64,000 nt of DNA from Pseudanabaena galeata CCNP1313. GTDB lineage: Bacteria; Cyanobacteriota; Cyanobacteriia; Pseudanabaenales; Pseudanabaenaceae. A program made the position numbers and the translations under genes. Under the pieces are notes generated by a model. That model saw nothing but the letters and a program-made list of their open reading frames with translations, did no database searches and was not told the DNA's origin. Positions within the stretch are counted from its first letter, which is position 1; every line of letters starts with the position of its first letter. Shown here one piece after another: positions 1 to 9,966 of this stretch. The stretch is from NCBI RefSeq assembly GCF_029910235.1, contig NZ_CP112874.1, positions 1,736,001 through 1,800,000 of the forward strand. The letters run 5' to 3'.

Positions 1-26
1 TAGATAAGTTACGCGAAGGTGCTTAA
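1..26 (+). CDS. C-terminal tail of an upstream gene (partial)
   Basis: One plus-strand frame reads DKLREGA and then TAA at 24-26, directly followed by a terminator-like hairpin. This fits the last codons of a gene that starts before the window. Too little is present to identify it, and chance cannot be excluded. Confidence 0.4.
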
Positions 27-27
27 C

Positions 28-58
28 AAAAAAGTCTGTGCATCGCACAGACTTTTTT
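28..58 (+). terminator. Rho-independent terminator hairpin
   Basis: Perfect 14-bp arms at 28-41 and 45-58 with a 3-base loop. The arms begin with six A and end with six T, so the hairpin can act on either strand. It lies two bases after the putative stop at 24-26. Confidence 0.7.
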
Positions 59-66
59 GTTGTTTA

Positions 67-302
67 ACTGATGTTGCGTGGAACGCAGATGATAAATCTT
101 TTGCTACTAGCGTGACAGGGCAACCACGGGGGGATTGCCCCTACCCGAAAAATTGCAGATGATAAATCTTTTGCTGCTAGCGTAACAGGGCAACCACGGG
201 GGGATTGCCCCTACCCGAAAAATTCATGTTCTGTAGGGGCTGTGCCCCCGTGCCAGCCCCAGACCTATGCTATGACAAGAATTCCTTCCACGTAACATCA
301 GT
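67..302. repeat. Family A MITE-like element, copy 1
   Basis: The ends are inverted repeats, ACTGATGTTGCGTGGAA at the left and the matching TTCCACGTAACATCAGT at the right. The flanking hexamers TGTTTA (61-66) and TATTTA (303-308) match at 5 of 6 positions, like an old target duplication. Inside, a 70-bp unit is duplicated in tandem (85-154 and 155-224). The core carries the GGGGCAATCCCCCC and GGGGGCACAGCCCC type palindromes seen in the other copies. No coding capacity. The last base forms part of the stop codon of the minus-strand TPR gene. Confidence 0.75.
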
Positions 303-1399
303 TATTTAAGCTCTGCCAGAGCTTTACGAGCTTGGGTTAAACCATCAATGTTGCCTTGTTGATTAAAGAATCGCTCAGCACTTTCTAACATCTTGCGAGC
401 TTCGATCGCCCGTTGTTGAGTCGCTAATAACTTACCTAAAGCTAGATAAGTTACCGCATCCTCTGGTTCAATCTCAATAATTTGACGATAGGCAACGATC
501 GCACCCGATAGCGAACCTTGCTGAATATAGATATCAGCGATCACCCGTTGTAACTCGATCAAATTATTGGCAGGAATATTTCTAGCTCCTGCGGCGCGGC
601 GGAGAGAGGTGATCGCTTCAGCATAATTGCCTTCACTTTGAAAGACCTTAGAAATGGCAAGATTGGCTTGAGGGTGTCGAGGATCGACTTCTAAAGCTCG
701 TTTGTACTTAGAGATCGCCTCTTCATATTGATTTTGCTCAGCAAATAAACCACCAAGCGCCACCAATACATCAGCGTCAAAAGGCGCAATTTTATCAGCT
801 TGGTTATAGGCGGCAAAAGCCCCTGTCCGATCTCCTGAGAGTTTTAAAACATAGCCCAAATTCAAATAAATTTTGGCATTCCTAGGTGCAACTGCGATCG
901 CTTGACGATAAATCTTGGCGGCTTCGGCATATTGTTTTTGTTCCGTCAACAAAAAGCCAACACTGTTGTAAGCATCAATATTTTTGCGATCCAAGGCAAT
1001 TACACGACGATAGGCGGTTAATGCGCTGGGATAGTCTTTAATGCGGACATAGACAAAACCCAAAGCATTAAAGGCTTTGGCATTATTGGCATCTAGTTTG
1101 GTGGCTTTATCTAGAGCCGCGATCGCCCCAGAATAATTATTCTGTTGGGTTAGTAAAAAGCCAAGACTAGTTAAAATGCGCGAGTTTTTTGGCTCTAAAG
1201 TCGCTGCTTGTTGATAAGCAGCGATCGCCCCTGCTATGTTATTGTTTTGCCACAGTTGCCGCCCTTGCCTGATCCATTCTGTCGCATCTTTTTTGGTTTG
1301 GGCATAGACACTTTCGGAAATCGGTACAACAATCGCCCCTGCGATCGCTATTACTAGAGCAAGATTTGTCAGTTTGGTGAGTGAACGAAACAAAGGCAT
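302..1399 (-). CDS. secreted TPR repeat protein
   Basis: A 365-residue protein with an N-terminal hydrophobic signal segment (about residues 10-33, ending VYAQ) and then nine consecutive 34-residue tetratricopeptide repeats covering about 37-345. Typical TPR positions are visible (LGF at position 8, A-Y/A pairs, P-N/D at the ends). TPR arrays are protein-binding scaffolds; an exported one would act in the periplasm or at a membrane. No catalytic domain is seen. It lies downstream of hemB and the pentapeptide gene on the same strand, with a hairpin in the 158-bp gap. Its TAA stop straddles the border of a family A repeat. The partner is unknown. Confidence 0.85.
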   Translation of the reverse strand: MPLFRSLTKLTNLALVIAIAGAIVVPISESVYAQTKKDATEWIRQGRQLWQNNNIAGAIAAYQQAATLEPKNSRILTSLGFLLTQQNNYSGAIAALDKATKLDANNAKAFNALGFVYVRIKDYPSALTAYRRVIALDRKNIDAYNSVGFLLTEQKQYAEAAKIYRQAIAVAPRNAKIYLNLGYVLKLSGDRTGAFAAYNQADKIAPFDADVLVALGGLFAEQNQYEEAISKYKRALEVDPRHPQANLAISKVFQSEGNYAEAITSLRRAAGARNIPANNLIELQRVIADIYIQQGSLSGAIVAYRQIIEIEPEDAVTYLALGKLLATQQRAIEARKMLESAERFFNQQGNIDGLTQARKALAELK

Positions 1400-1465
1400 A
1401 AGCTTTCTGATTTACGTTAATTAATTTTTATAGTTAAGTGCTTCGCTGTAAAGTTAAGTAATCAA

Positions 1466-1500
1466 TTTTTGATGGTGCGGCTTCGCCGCACCATCAAAAA
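1466..1500. repeat. perfect hairpin, loop TTC
   Basis: 16-bp perfect arms (1466-1481 and 1485-1500) with a TTC loop closed by GC pairs. T-rich at one end and A-rich at the other, so it may also terminate transcription between the pentapeptide and TPR genes. Confidence 0.7.
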
Positions 1501-1557
1501 TATAATTTTTTATTAAGTTACAGAATCCTATGCGGACAACGCTTGAACATAAAAATT

Positions 1558-2277
1558 TTATTCTTCTGGGTTTACCTCTTCCATATTAACAAGCATATTA
1601 ACCAGCTCAACTGAGTTAGGTGCATTACGTGCATCCGTAAAATCTGTGCCTTCAATACTCTTAAGGGTCGATAGATAGGTTCCTGTCAAATCTGCACCAA
1701 TTAACTTGGCATTAGCTAGATTTGCCCAATTTAGCTTGGCATTAGTCAAATTGGCTCGGCTAAGATCGGCTCCAGCGAGATTTGCACCCGTTAAATTTGC
1801 CCTTGTGAGGTCAGCTTCGGTGAGATTTGCCCCCCGCAAGTCTGCGCCATTCAGGTAAGCTCCTGTCAAAAAGGCGTTTGATAAATTTGCCCGACATAGG
1901 CGTGATCGCGTGAGGTTAGCGCTAGTCAAAAACGCATTACTAAAATTAGTCTCTACTAAGACCGCATCACTGAGATCGGCTTCAATTAAAAATGCTTCGG
2001 AGAGATTTGCACCAATTAACGAAGCTTGTTCGAGAATAGTGCCATTGAGATTTGCTTGAATCAGAATTGAACCGCTTAAATTTGCTCTTACTAAATTTGC
2101 CAGATTTAGTTCCACATCTTCTAAATTGGCAATATCAAGAGTTATTTCCTCAAGATCTGATTCAATAAAATTTGCTCCAGTCAAATTCGCTCCAGTCAAA
2201 ATCAATCCGATGAGCGATCGCTTACTAAAGTCGCGATCGCCCAAAGCGTAACTTTCGAGAAGTTCTTTTGCATTCAT
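1558..2277 (-). CDS. pentapeptide repeat protein
   Basis: A 239-residue protein made almost wholly of A(D/N)LXX pentapeptide repeats from about residue 28 to 215, for example GANLTGANF, RANLSGSIL and GADLRGANL. Such arrays fold into a right-handed quadrilateral beta-helix. The family is greatly expanded in cyanobacteria and most members have no assigned function. The start ATG at 2277 lies 17 bp after the hemB stop on the same strand, so the two are probably cotranscribed. No signal peptide or extra domain is visible. Confidence 0.9.
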   Translation of the reverse strand: MNAKELLESYALGDRDFSKRSLIGLILTGANLTGANFIESDLEEITLDIANLEDVELNLANLVRANLSGSILIQANLNGTILEQASLIGANLSEAFLIEADLSDAVLVETNFSNAFLTSANLTRSRLCRANLSNAFLTGAYLNGADLRGANLTEADLTRANLTGANLAGADLSRANLTNAKLNWANLANAKLIGADLTGTYLSTLKSIEGTDFTDARNAPNSVELVNMLVNMEEVNPEE

Positions 2278-2294
2278 GATTGATTGACAGATGA

Positions 2295-3320
<1,026 letters not shown>

Positions 3321-3388
3321 TTAAAAACATTTAGTAAAACATTTATTTTTTAGATATGTATTATACCAGAATCACTAACACTAATTCC

Positions 3389-3536
3389 AAAAAGAAAAGC
3401 AGCGCGATGCGCCACTTTTCTTTACAAATCCCTAAACGCTTTAGTAAAAGAAAGGCAGCGCTTCGCGCCACTTTTCTTTACAAATACCAAAACATTACCT
3501 AAAAAGAAAGGCAGCGCGAAGCGCTGCCTTTCTTTT
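3389..3536. repeat. three tandem hairpin units
   Basis: Three related units of about 37-40 bp at 3389-3428, 3445-3484 and 3500-3536, each of the form AAAAGAAA-GGCAGCGC-GCG..-TTTCTTT. Only the third is a perfect palindrome (loop GAA). The first two have lost symmetry at GCGCCAC. The third contains the TAA stop of purB (3535-3537) and probably acts as its terminator. Confidence 0.75.
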
Positions 3537-4830
3537 AAATACCCAAACGTTGATAGATTTGGTCAAGATTTTTAAGATGCTTATTAGGATCGAAGCAAGC
3601 TGCTAACTCTTCTTCAGAGAAAGTTTTCTTGACGGTTTCATCTTCGCTGATCAACTTACGGAAATCACCGTCAGTTTTATTCCATGCAAGGTGGGCGGCT
3701 TTCTGCACGATCGCATAGCTATCTTCACGGCTCAAGCCCTTAGTGACCAGTCCGAGTAGCACCTGCTGACTGAAGACCACACCACCATAACAATAGAGAT
3801 TGCGCTCCATGTTGTGGGTATGTACCAACAGATTTTTGGTTAAATCCGTGATTTCTCGAAGCATGAAGTGAGTGAGAATGCAGCTATCAGGTAGCAATAC
3901 CCGTTCCGCCGCACTGTGGGAAATATCGCGTTCATGCCATAGCGCCACATTTTCTAGAGCCGTAGTTGCATAGCCACGTAACAAACGCGCCATACCCGTT
4001 AAACGCTCCGAACGGATCGGATTGCGCTTGTGAGGCATTGCTGACGAGCCTTTTTGCCCCTTGGTGAAATGCTCTTCCACTTCGAGGACATCGGTACGCT
4101 GAAGGTTACGAATTTCGACGGCAAAGCGCTCGATCGATGCGCCGATTAGGGCTAGTACTTGCGAGAACTCGGCATGGCGATCGCGAGAAATTACCTGCGT
4201 CGATGCACAATCGGGCTGTAGTCCCAACTTTTGACAGGCGATCGCCTCAATACGCGGATCGACATTGGCATAGGTTCCCACTGCGCCCGAAATTTTACCG
4301 ACAGCAATAGTTTTGCTTAAGTTCAATAGGCGATCGCGATGGCGCAACATTTCTGCTAACCAACCAGCGAGCTTAAATCCAAAGGTAATTGGTTCGGCAT
4401 GGATACCATGCGTCCGACCCGACATAATCGTGTAGCGATGTTGTTGGGCTTGGTAGCGAATCGCTTGGATGGCTTCTTCTAACTGGGCTTGGATGATTTC
4501 TAAGCTATCGACTAATTGCACTGCTAGAGCCGTATCTAGCACATCGGAACTAGTCAAACCGAGGTGGATGTAGCGCCCTGCATCACCTACATATTCATTT
4601 ACGTTGGTCAAAAACGCGATCATGTCGTGCTTGACCGTTAACTCAATTTCATTGACGCGATCGGCATCAAAATTTGCTTTCGCCTTAATTTCTTCGACCG
4701 CATCGGCAGGAATATATCCCAGTTCAGCCTGTGCTTCGCAAACGGCGATCTCAACTTGCAACCAAGTTTGATATTTGTGCCGATCCGTCCATAACCGACC
4801 CATTTCGGGTAACGTATAGCGTTCTATCAA
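3535..4830 (-). CDS. purB: adenylosuccinate lyase
   Basis: A 431-residue member of the fumarase/aspartase superfamily. It cleaves SAICAR and adenylosuccinate, releasing fumarate, in de novo purine and AMP synthesis. The superfamily signature GSSAMPHKRNP is present near residue 262, with the flexible-loop catalytic serine. The general acid/base histidine region SGRTHGIHAEP lies near residue 139 and TSSDVLDTA near 93. The length is normal for the bacterial short form. Start ATG at 4830. It stands alone, with a hairpin fused to its stop codon. Confidence 0.97.
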   Translation of the reverse strand: MIERYTLPEMGRLWTDRHKYQTWLQVEIAVCEAQAELGYIPADAVEEIKAKANFDADRVNEIELTVKHDMIAFLTNVNEYVGDAGRYIHLGLTSSDVLDTALAVQLVDSLEIIQAQLEEAIQAIRYQAQQHRYTIMSGRTHGIHAEPITFGFKLAGWLAEMLRHRDRLLNLSKTIAVGKISGAVGTYANVDPRIEAIACQKLGLQPDCASTQVISRDRHAEFSQVLALIGASIERFAVEIRNLQRTDVLEVEEHFTKGQKGSSAMPHKRNPIRSERLTGMARLLRGYATTALENVALWHERDISHSAAERVLLPDSCILTHFMLREITDLTKNLLVHTHNMERNLYCYGGVVFSQQVLLGLVTKGLSREDSYAIVQKAAHLAWNKTDGDFRKLISEDETVKKTFSEEELAACFDPNKHLKNLDQIYQRLGI

Positions 4831-5262
4831 AACTTACGCTCTTAAAATAATCACAATTTTTAATTATAGCAAGCTTTTTTAGAGATTGCTACAATCAAAG
4901 CCACATGTCAGCAATTCTCATTATAAAGATCGGTTTTTTGAAAGCTCGGCAAAGTCGAGCTTTCAAAAAACCGATTTTAGTGTTTACAGCACCTTTGGCG
5001 CTGTAAACACTAAAATCAGTTTCACTATGAGAGATTTTGATCACATGTAAGTAACTCCCCAAAATTAAAACCTAAGCCCAGAAGCTGTCCCGCCCGCATA
5101 GCGGGCGGGACAGCTTCTGGGCTTAGGTTATGCCTAGCTACTTATCAGTAAAAAACAAAACCTGAATAGCGAGAGGCGGCATAAGTGCCGCCTCTCGCTA
5201 TTCAGGTTTATAGCTATCAAACCCCAAAATTTGATCGGCATTCTCCCATTTTTGTTGAGCTT
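4831..5262. other. intergenic region with four perfect hairpins
   Basis: No ORF of note. Four long perfect hairpins occur in a row: 4931-4973 (17-bp arms), 4973-5017 (18-bp arms, sharing the G at 4973 with the first), 5069-5129 (29-bp arms, loop ATA) and 5158-5209 (23-bp arms, loop ATAAGT). Their arm sequences are unrelated to each other. The purB promoter should lie just upstream of 4830, but I cannot place it. Confidence 0.75.
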
Positions 5263-5356
5263 CTATAGCGCTCCTAAATGAGTTGTAAGATTTTGAGTGT
5301 TGAGAGAGTGCGCCCCGAAGGGGTGCACTCTCTCAACCTATTTAGGATTGCTATAG
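5263..5356. repeat. Family B element (IS630-type MITE-like), copy 1
   Basis: 94 bp with imperfect terminal inverted repeats (CTATAGCGCTCCTAAATGAGTTG against CTATAGCAATCCTAAATAGGTTG, which differ at a few positions) and an inner hairpin of GTTGAGAGAGTGCGCCCC type. Both ends are flanked by TA, as expected for TA-target insertion. It matches the copy at 43868-43960 in reverse orientation. The 140 bp from here to the cyclase gene holds nothing else I can name. Confidence 0.75.
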
Positions 5357-5503
5357 ATGTTCAGTAAAATGTCTGATGCTACAAATTGATTAAGTGAGTT
5401 AGGGTTGAGCAAGTTTTTCAGGCTGTGATTGATATATGTCATTGTTCCAATTACGATCGCAGATCAATTATTTGCCCTCCCGATCCGAGGATAAATAAAA
5501 TTG

Positions 5504-7108
5504 ATGAGCGCAACAAATGAGGCAAATCAGACACAGGTCAACCTTGTTGCTGCATTCCAAGCTGCACAAGATATTTCGCGAGAGTTAAATGTTGACAAGT
5601 TAGTTAGTCTGAGCCTTTCAGCATTACTTGAACTATCAGACGCACAATCAGGTGTTGTGATTTTAGTTGATGATCAAAAATTTACGATCGCTGCCATAAT
5701 TTCTGAGCGATCGCCAAACTTAGAAATCTCTCAGAACTTGACTCTTGCTAGTGCAGATGCTTCTAGTTTGCCAATCTTAATGGTGCGCCATACCCTCGAC
5801 AATCGCACAGAAACCATCTGGAATCAAAATAGCCCTGATCCACATTTCGCTGATGATCCCTATTGGTTAATGCATTCTCCACAAGCAGCGCTATGCATTC
5901 CCCTATGTGAGGATGGTGAACTGATAGGAGCAATTTATTTAGAAGATCGGGTCAGCCAAAAACTACTACAGACTGATTACTTACAAGTTTTACGATCGCT
6001 CTGTCAACAACTCGCTATTTCACTGGTGCGATCGCGTGAATTCTCTAATATTAACCAACACAAGGAATTTGAAGAAGCTTTAAAACGCAGTAACTCACTT
6101 CTGACAGCCCAGCGTGAAGCCTCTGTTGATGGAGTGTTAGCAGTAGATGAGCAAGGACGGATTGTGAGCTATAACAATCGATTTTGTGAGTTATGGCAAA
6201 TTCCTGAATCAGTTCTCCAATCCGTGGAATACGGAGGATTGCTGAGCCTCTTGCAACATCATCTCCAACTACCTGATGGACTAGTTGAAGCCCTTGAAAA
6301 TGCCTATGATTCTGCTGAGAAGTATACTCAACGAGAAATTTATCTAGCAGATCATCGTGTAATTGATTGCTATTCGGGACAGGTGCATTCTCCCGATGGG
6401 AAGTTCTATGGGATGGTTTGGTATTTTCGTGATGTCACAGAACGTATCTGCATACTTCAAGAACTACGAGCCGAACAAGAACGTTCTGAGCGGTTATTGC
6501 TGAATATGTTGCCTGAGAAGATTGCCAAAAAACTCAAACATAGCCGCGCCTCAATGGCAGATGGATTTGAAGAAGTATCAGTTTTATTTGCAGATATTGT
6601 GGGCTTTACCGAACTTTCTTGCAACATGTCACCAGTCCAGTTGGTCGGTCTGCTCAACCGTATTTTTTCGATGTTTGATAATTTGTGCGATCAATACAAA
6701 CTTGAAAAGATCAAAACCATCGGTGATGCCTATATGGTGGTGAGTGGATTGCCTGAACCAAGAGCCGATCATGCGGCGGCGATCGCCAATATGGCTCTCG
6801 ATATGCAAAAAGCCATCTCTCAAGTTAAGTCCCGTGAAGGTATCCAAATTTCGATGCGAATTGGCATTAATTCGGGACCAGTCATTGCGGGTGTGATTGG
6901 AACGAAAAAGTTTATTTATGATCTCTGGGGTGATACGGTCAACGTCGCTAGTCGGATGGAGTCATTGGGAACGGCTAAGGCAATTCAAGTTACAGAAGCA
7001 ACATATTTACGGTTACGCGATCAATTTAATTTTGAGCGACGTGGGTTGATTCCTGTCAAAGGCAAAGGCGAAATGATGACCTATTGGCTAGTGGGGAAAG
7101 TCAATTAA
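5504..7108 (+). CDS. GAF-PAS class III adenylate cyclase
   Basis: A 534-residue signalling protein making cAMP from ATP. The order is GAF (about 15-175), a short helical linker, PAS (about 195-315) and a class III cyclase domain (about 345-534). Metal-binding aspartates are in LFADIVGF and IGDAYMVVSG. The substrate-specificity residues look like the Lys/Asp pair of adenylate cyclases (KIKTIGD and FIYDLWGD), not the Glu/Cys pair of guanylate cyclases. An ATG at 5504 with AGGATAAA upstream is preferred to the TTG at 5501. No transmembrane segment is visible. The TAA stop lies at the edge of a family C repeat. A CpdA-like phosphodiesterase gene follows 2.9 kb downstream. Confidence 0.93.
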   Translation: MSATNEANQTQVNLVAAFQAAQDISRELNVDKLVSLSLSALLELSDAQSGVVILVDDQKFTIAAIISERSPNLEISQNLTLASADASSLPILMVRHTLDNRTETIWNQNSPDPHFADDPYWLMHSPQAALCIPLCEDGELIGAIYLEDRVSQKLLQTDYLQVLRSLCQQLAISLVRSREFSNINQHKEFEEALKRSNSLLTAQREASVDGVLAVDEQGRIVSYNNRFCELWQIPESVLQSVEYGGLLSLLQHHLQLPDGLVEALENAYDSAEKYTQREIYLADHRVIDCYSGQVHSPDGKFYGMVWYFRDVTERICILQELRAEQERSERLLLNMLPEKIAKKLKHSRASMADGFEEVSVLFADIVGFTELSCNMSPVQLVGLLNRIFSMFDNLCDQYKLEKIKTIGDAYMVVSGLPEPRADHAAAIANMALDMQKAISQVKSREGIQISMRIGINSGPVIAGVIGTKKFIYDLWGDTVNVASRMESLGTAKAIQVTEATYLRLRDQFNFERRGLIPVKGKGEMMTYWLVGKVN

Positions 7109-7250
7109 GAGTGTGTTTGAGAAGTTTTTCACCCCCTCTAACTCCCCCTTTCAAGGGGGAGGATTCAGGTTTCCCCCCTTTGAAAGGGGGGATTAAGGGG
7201 GGTAAAAGCAGAAATTTATGCTAGACAGGAGACTTCTCAAATACGCTCTA
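7107..7250. repeat. Family C element, copy 1
   Basis: About 143 bp with terminal inverted repeats AGAGTGTGTTTGAGAAGT and, at the right end inverted, AGAGCGTATTTGAGAAGT. The interior has two runs of the CCCCTCTAACTCCCCC and CCCCCCTTTGAAAGGGGGG kind. A second copy, inverted, is at 24275-24416. The left end contributes the last base of the cyclase stop codon. Confidence 0.75.
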
Positions 7251-7305
7251 AAGTCAGGTAGTGAAATCTTGCTAGAATGAGATGAGGAAATATTGACATG
7301 AGCAT

Positions 7306-8178
7306 ATGAAGTTTATCAGCCCTAAAACTGATTTTGCGTTCAAGAAAATCTTTGGCTCTGAACAAAGCCATGATGTCTTGATCAGTTTTTTGAATGCGAT
7401 GATTTACAACGGCGATCGCAGAATCTCGCAATTAGAAATTCTCAATCCTTATTTAACTCCGCGCATCCGAGGTGTTAAGGATACTTATCTTGATGTCAAA
7501 GCCAAGTTGGATAATGGCACAAGCGTAATTATCGAAATGCAAGTATTAAATATCGAAGGATTTGAGAAGCGAATTCTCTACAATGCCGCTAAAGCTTACT
7601 CGATTCAACTTGGTATCGGACAATCCTACTCGCTCCTAAATCCAGTAATTGCGCTCACGATTACTGATTTTGTGATGTTTCCTGAAATAAATCAATTGAC
7701 TTCTCGGTTTATTTTAAAAGAGAAAGACTTTTTAATTGACTATCCCATCTACGATTTGGAACTTGTATTTGTCGAGTTGCCAAAGTTTGATAAAACGCTC
7801 ATAGAGCTAGAAACCTTGGCGGACAAGTGGTTATATTTCCTTAAACACGCAATCGATTTAGATGTTGTGCCAGAAAGTATGAATCTAGTCCCAGAAATTA
7901 AGCAAGCCTTTGAATTTGCGAGAGAAGGAAATCTCTCACCTGAAGAATTAGACGAGTTAGAACATCAAGAGTTCTTTATCCAAGATCAACATAATGCGAT
8001 CGTCAAGGCTTTGAAACAAGGAGAGAAACAGGGACTAGAGCAAGGTAAAACTGAGGCAAAGCTAGAAATGGCTGTAAAATTGCTGGATCTTCTTGATGAT
8101 GCCGCAGTTAGTCATGCGACTGGATTGAGTTTGCCAGAAATAGCAAAATTAAGAAGTATACGATCGCAAAATCAATAA
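7306..8178 (+). CDS. Rpn/PD-(D/E)XK nuclease-family transposase-like protein
   Basis: A 290-residue protein whose opening, KTDFAFKKIFGSE, and the following LDVKAKLDNG...IIEMQ block (about 60-80) are typical of the Rpn/PDDEXK_2 family, in which the D and E-x-Q residues form the nuclease core. Family members promote recombination or act as DNA endonucleases and are very numerous in cyanobacteria. The C-terminus has the usual Gln/Glu-rich helix (KQGEKQGLEQGKTEAK) and a short HTH-like tail. It stands alone between a family C repeat and a convergent HD gene. No partner is seen. Confidence 0.85.
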   Translation: MKFISPKTDFAFKKIFGSEQSHDVLISFLNAMIYNGDRRISQLEILNPYLTPRIRGVKDTYLDVKAKLDNGTSVIIEMQVLNIEGFEKRILYNAAKAYSIQLGIGQSYSLLNPVIALTITDFVMFPEINQLTSRFILKEKDFLIDYPIYDLELVFVELPKFDKTLIELETLADKWLYFLKHAIDLDVVPESMNLVPEIKQAFEFAREGNLSPEELDELEHQEFFIQDQHNAIVKALKQGEKQGLEQGKTEAKLEMAVKLLDLLDDAAVSHATGLSLPEIAKLRSIRSQNQ

Positions 8179-8196
8179 TTCTTCGTCTTGAGAATG

Positions 8197-9432
8197 TCAA
8201 GGATGCACTAGCCATGCTCTTTGAATTGGCTGCACGATCGCCTGTACCAGTGGTGATAATCTTGCAATATCCTGTAAACCTTGCTCCGTCTGGACATTGA
8301 TCCCTTGTTTGTAAATGCTATACCCCTTAGTCCGCGCCACCCGAATTCCACAATAGTACTTAGGCTCTAGCCCTTGAGAAATTAGTTTCTCGCGCCAACT
8401 TTCGAGACTCTCTTGCTGCTGAATGTCATCTAAATGCGAAATATCCGTAGCTCGGAATAAATCGCGATCTAAAAAACGACGGCATAAATCTGCAAGTGTG
8501 CGATCGCTGCTGTCGCGCCATCGATGCATATGATAGGCAAACACAGTGTCATCGGAGGCGAAATATTCCTCACAGGTAAGCGATTGCGGATCTTGAGTTA
8601 GCCAAGCGGTCATGGTGCGATCGCTAAATATTTCTCCCGCAGAAATTAAAATCTTTGCCCTCCGAAAAATCCTTTCTAACAAAAATCTTGCCGCTAGGTT
8701 TTTGGGATGGTTGTATACCTGCAAATACATAAAATAGCGCACCGTCAAATAATGCTCGATCGCTACCATTCCCTTCCGCCCAATCACTAAGTTCTGCGAA
8801 ATTGGATCAAAACGTAGAGCTAATAAAATGCGATCAAGATCTAACTGTCCATATTTAGCACCCGTGAAATAACTATCACGTTCTAGATAATCAAGGCGAT
8901 CGCAATCGATTTGACTAGAAACTAGCTGATAGATTAATGGCACTGCATATTTTTTGGTAAATACCTTTTCTAATTCAGTAATTAAGTCCGTCGAAAAGTT
9001 ATTGAGAACCTCCGCAATTTTGCCGAACTTTAATAATCGTAAAGTCCATATTTCATGATTACTCCCAAACACTTCTTCCGATGCATGGCTATAGGCTCCA
9101 TGCCCAAGATCATGAAGCAACGCCGCAACTAATACAACTGTCCGATGGATTGTCAGGTAAGGATATTTAGTGGCGATCGCATCAAAGGCGCGACGGGTCA
9201 AAGCCATTACACCTAGGGAATGGGTGAATCGTGAACCCTCAGCCCCATGAAATGTAAAGTAAGCAATATCAAGCTGACGAATCCGTCTCAAGCGCTGGAA
9301 TTCAGGTGTATCAATTAGTTGAATTAGTAGAGATTCAGTGAGATCGTTGCCATCAAGAGTAATCGCGCCATGGATAGGATCGTTATAGGTTCGAGACTTG
9401 CCAAATAGCATAAGTACCTGTGCAGAATACAT
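8197..9432 (-). CDS. HD-domain phosphohydrolase
   Basis: A 411-residue HD-superfamily protein of the dNTPase-like group. The metal motif is visible as LLHDLGHGAYSHASE (about 107-121), preceded by FTHSLGVM and followed by IDCDRLDYLERD. The opening YNDPIHGAI is typical of this family. The substrate is not determined by sequence; homologues hydrolyse dNTPs or other nucleotides. An alternative start, ATG at 9411 (MLFGKSRTYND), would drop seven residues and may be the true one, since the upstream ATG nearly touches a perfect hairpin. Confidence 0.85.
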   Translation of the reverse strand: MYSAQVLMLFGKSRTYNDPIHGAITLDGNDLTESLLIQLIDTPEFQRLRRIRQLDIAYFTFHGAEGSRFTHSLGVMALTRRAFDAIATKYPYLTIHRTVVLVAALLHDLGHGAYSHASEEVFGSNHEIWTLRLLKFGKIAEVLNNFSTDLITELEKVFTKKYAVPLIYQLVSSQIDCDRLDYLERDSYFTGAKYGQLDLDRILLALRFDPISQNLVIGRKGMVAIEHYLTVRYFMYLQVYNHPKNLAARFLLERIFRRAKILISAGEIFSDRTMTAWLTQDPQSLTCEEYFASDDTVFAYHMHRWRDSSDRTLADLCRRFLDRDLFRATDISHLDDIQQQESLESWREKLISQGLEPKYYCGIRVARTKGYSIYKQGINVQTEQGLQDIARLSPLVQAIVQPIQRAWLVHP

Positions 9433-9433
9433 T

Positions 9434-9486
9434 ACCCAATCCCGTAAGGTTGCATCCCGCAGGGATGCAACCTTACGGGATTGGGT
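9434..9486. repeat. perfect hairpin, loop GCA
   Basis: 25-bp perfect arms (9434-9458 and 9462-9486) directly upstream of the HD gene, in the position where a leader or promoter would be expected. Confidence 0.7.
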
Positions 9487-9966
9487 TTAAAATTAATTAT
9501 GCCTACCTTCTCACCAAAGGATTAGCGATGCACCGCCTCGCGCCGCACCGCAGGAGTATCTACTTAGAGTTTAGATGTGCTGTGATACAAATCACATTGC
9601 ATTGACTACAGATATCATAAGTTAATAAGCAGACATATGATTCTTACATCTGCTTTTTGCCTTAGTTTTTTGATAATCCTTCAAATAATTTGCAAACAAC
9701 AATATAAACAGATCAAAAATCAGGTCTTCTGCTCTATGGGCTGAGCAGTTATTACTTTCTTAGATGCATCAAAGTATTCTCAAAAAGTAACTATATAACA
9801 ATAGAAATAAATAGTTGCTACTTACAGCAATTACCGATCAAAAAACCACAACAATTTTTTTTGAAAGTTTTGAGAACCAACACTTTCAAAAAAATTGTTG
9901 GTTCAGGTTTGAGCGCAAAATGCTGTAAAGCTTATCTGTACAAGCCTAGGTAGTATAAAGAATACA
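9487..9966. other. intergenic region containing a family F element (9822-9928)
   Basis: AT-rich and without a convincing gene. At 9822-9928 is a family F element: its ends read TTACAGCA at the left and TGCTGTAA at the right, with ACCGATCAAAAAACC and GGTTTGAGCGCAAAA inside, around an inner inverted repeat of TTTTGAAAG type. Related sequences occur at 18929-19030 and near 40786. The short plus-strand frame at 9420-9605 is not credible as a gene. Confidence 0.55.

Noticed and set aside
3389-3536. Possible small CRISPR-like array
   Set aside because: Only three units, each itself a palindrome-derived unit, with spacers of about 15 bp; no cas genes in the window.
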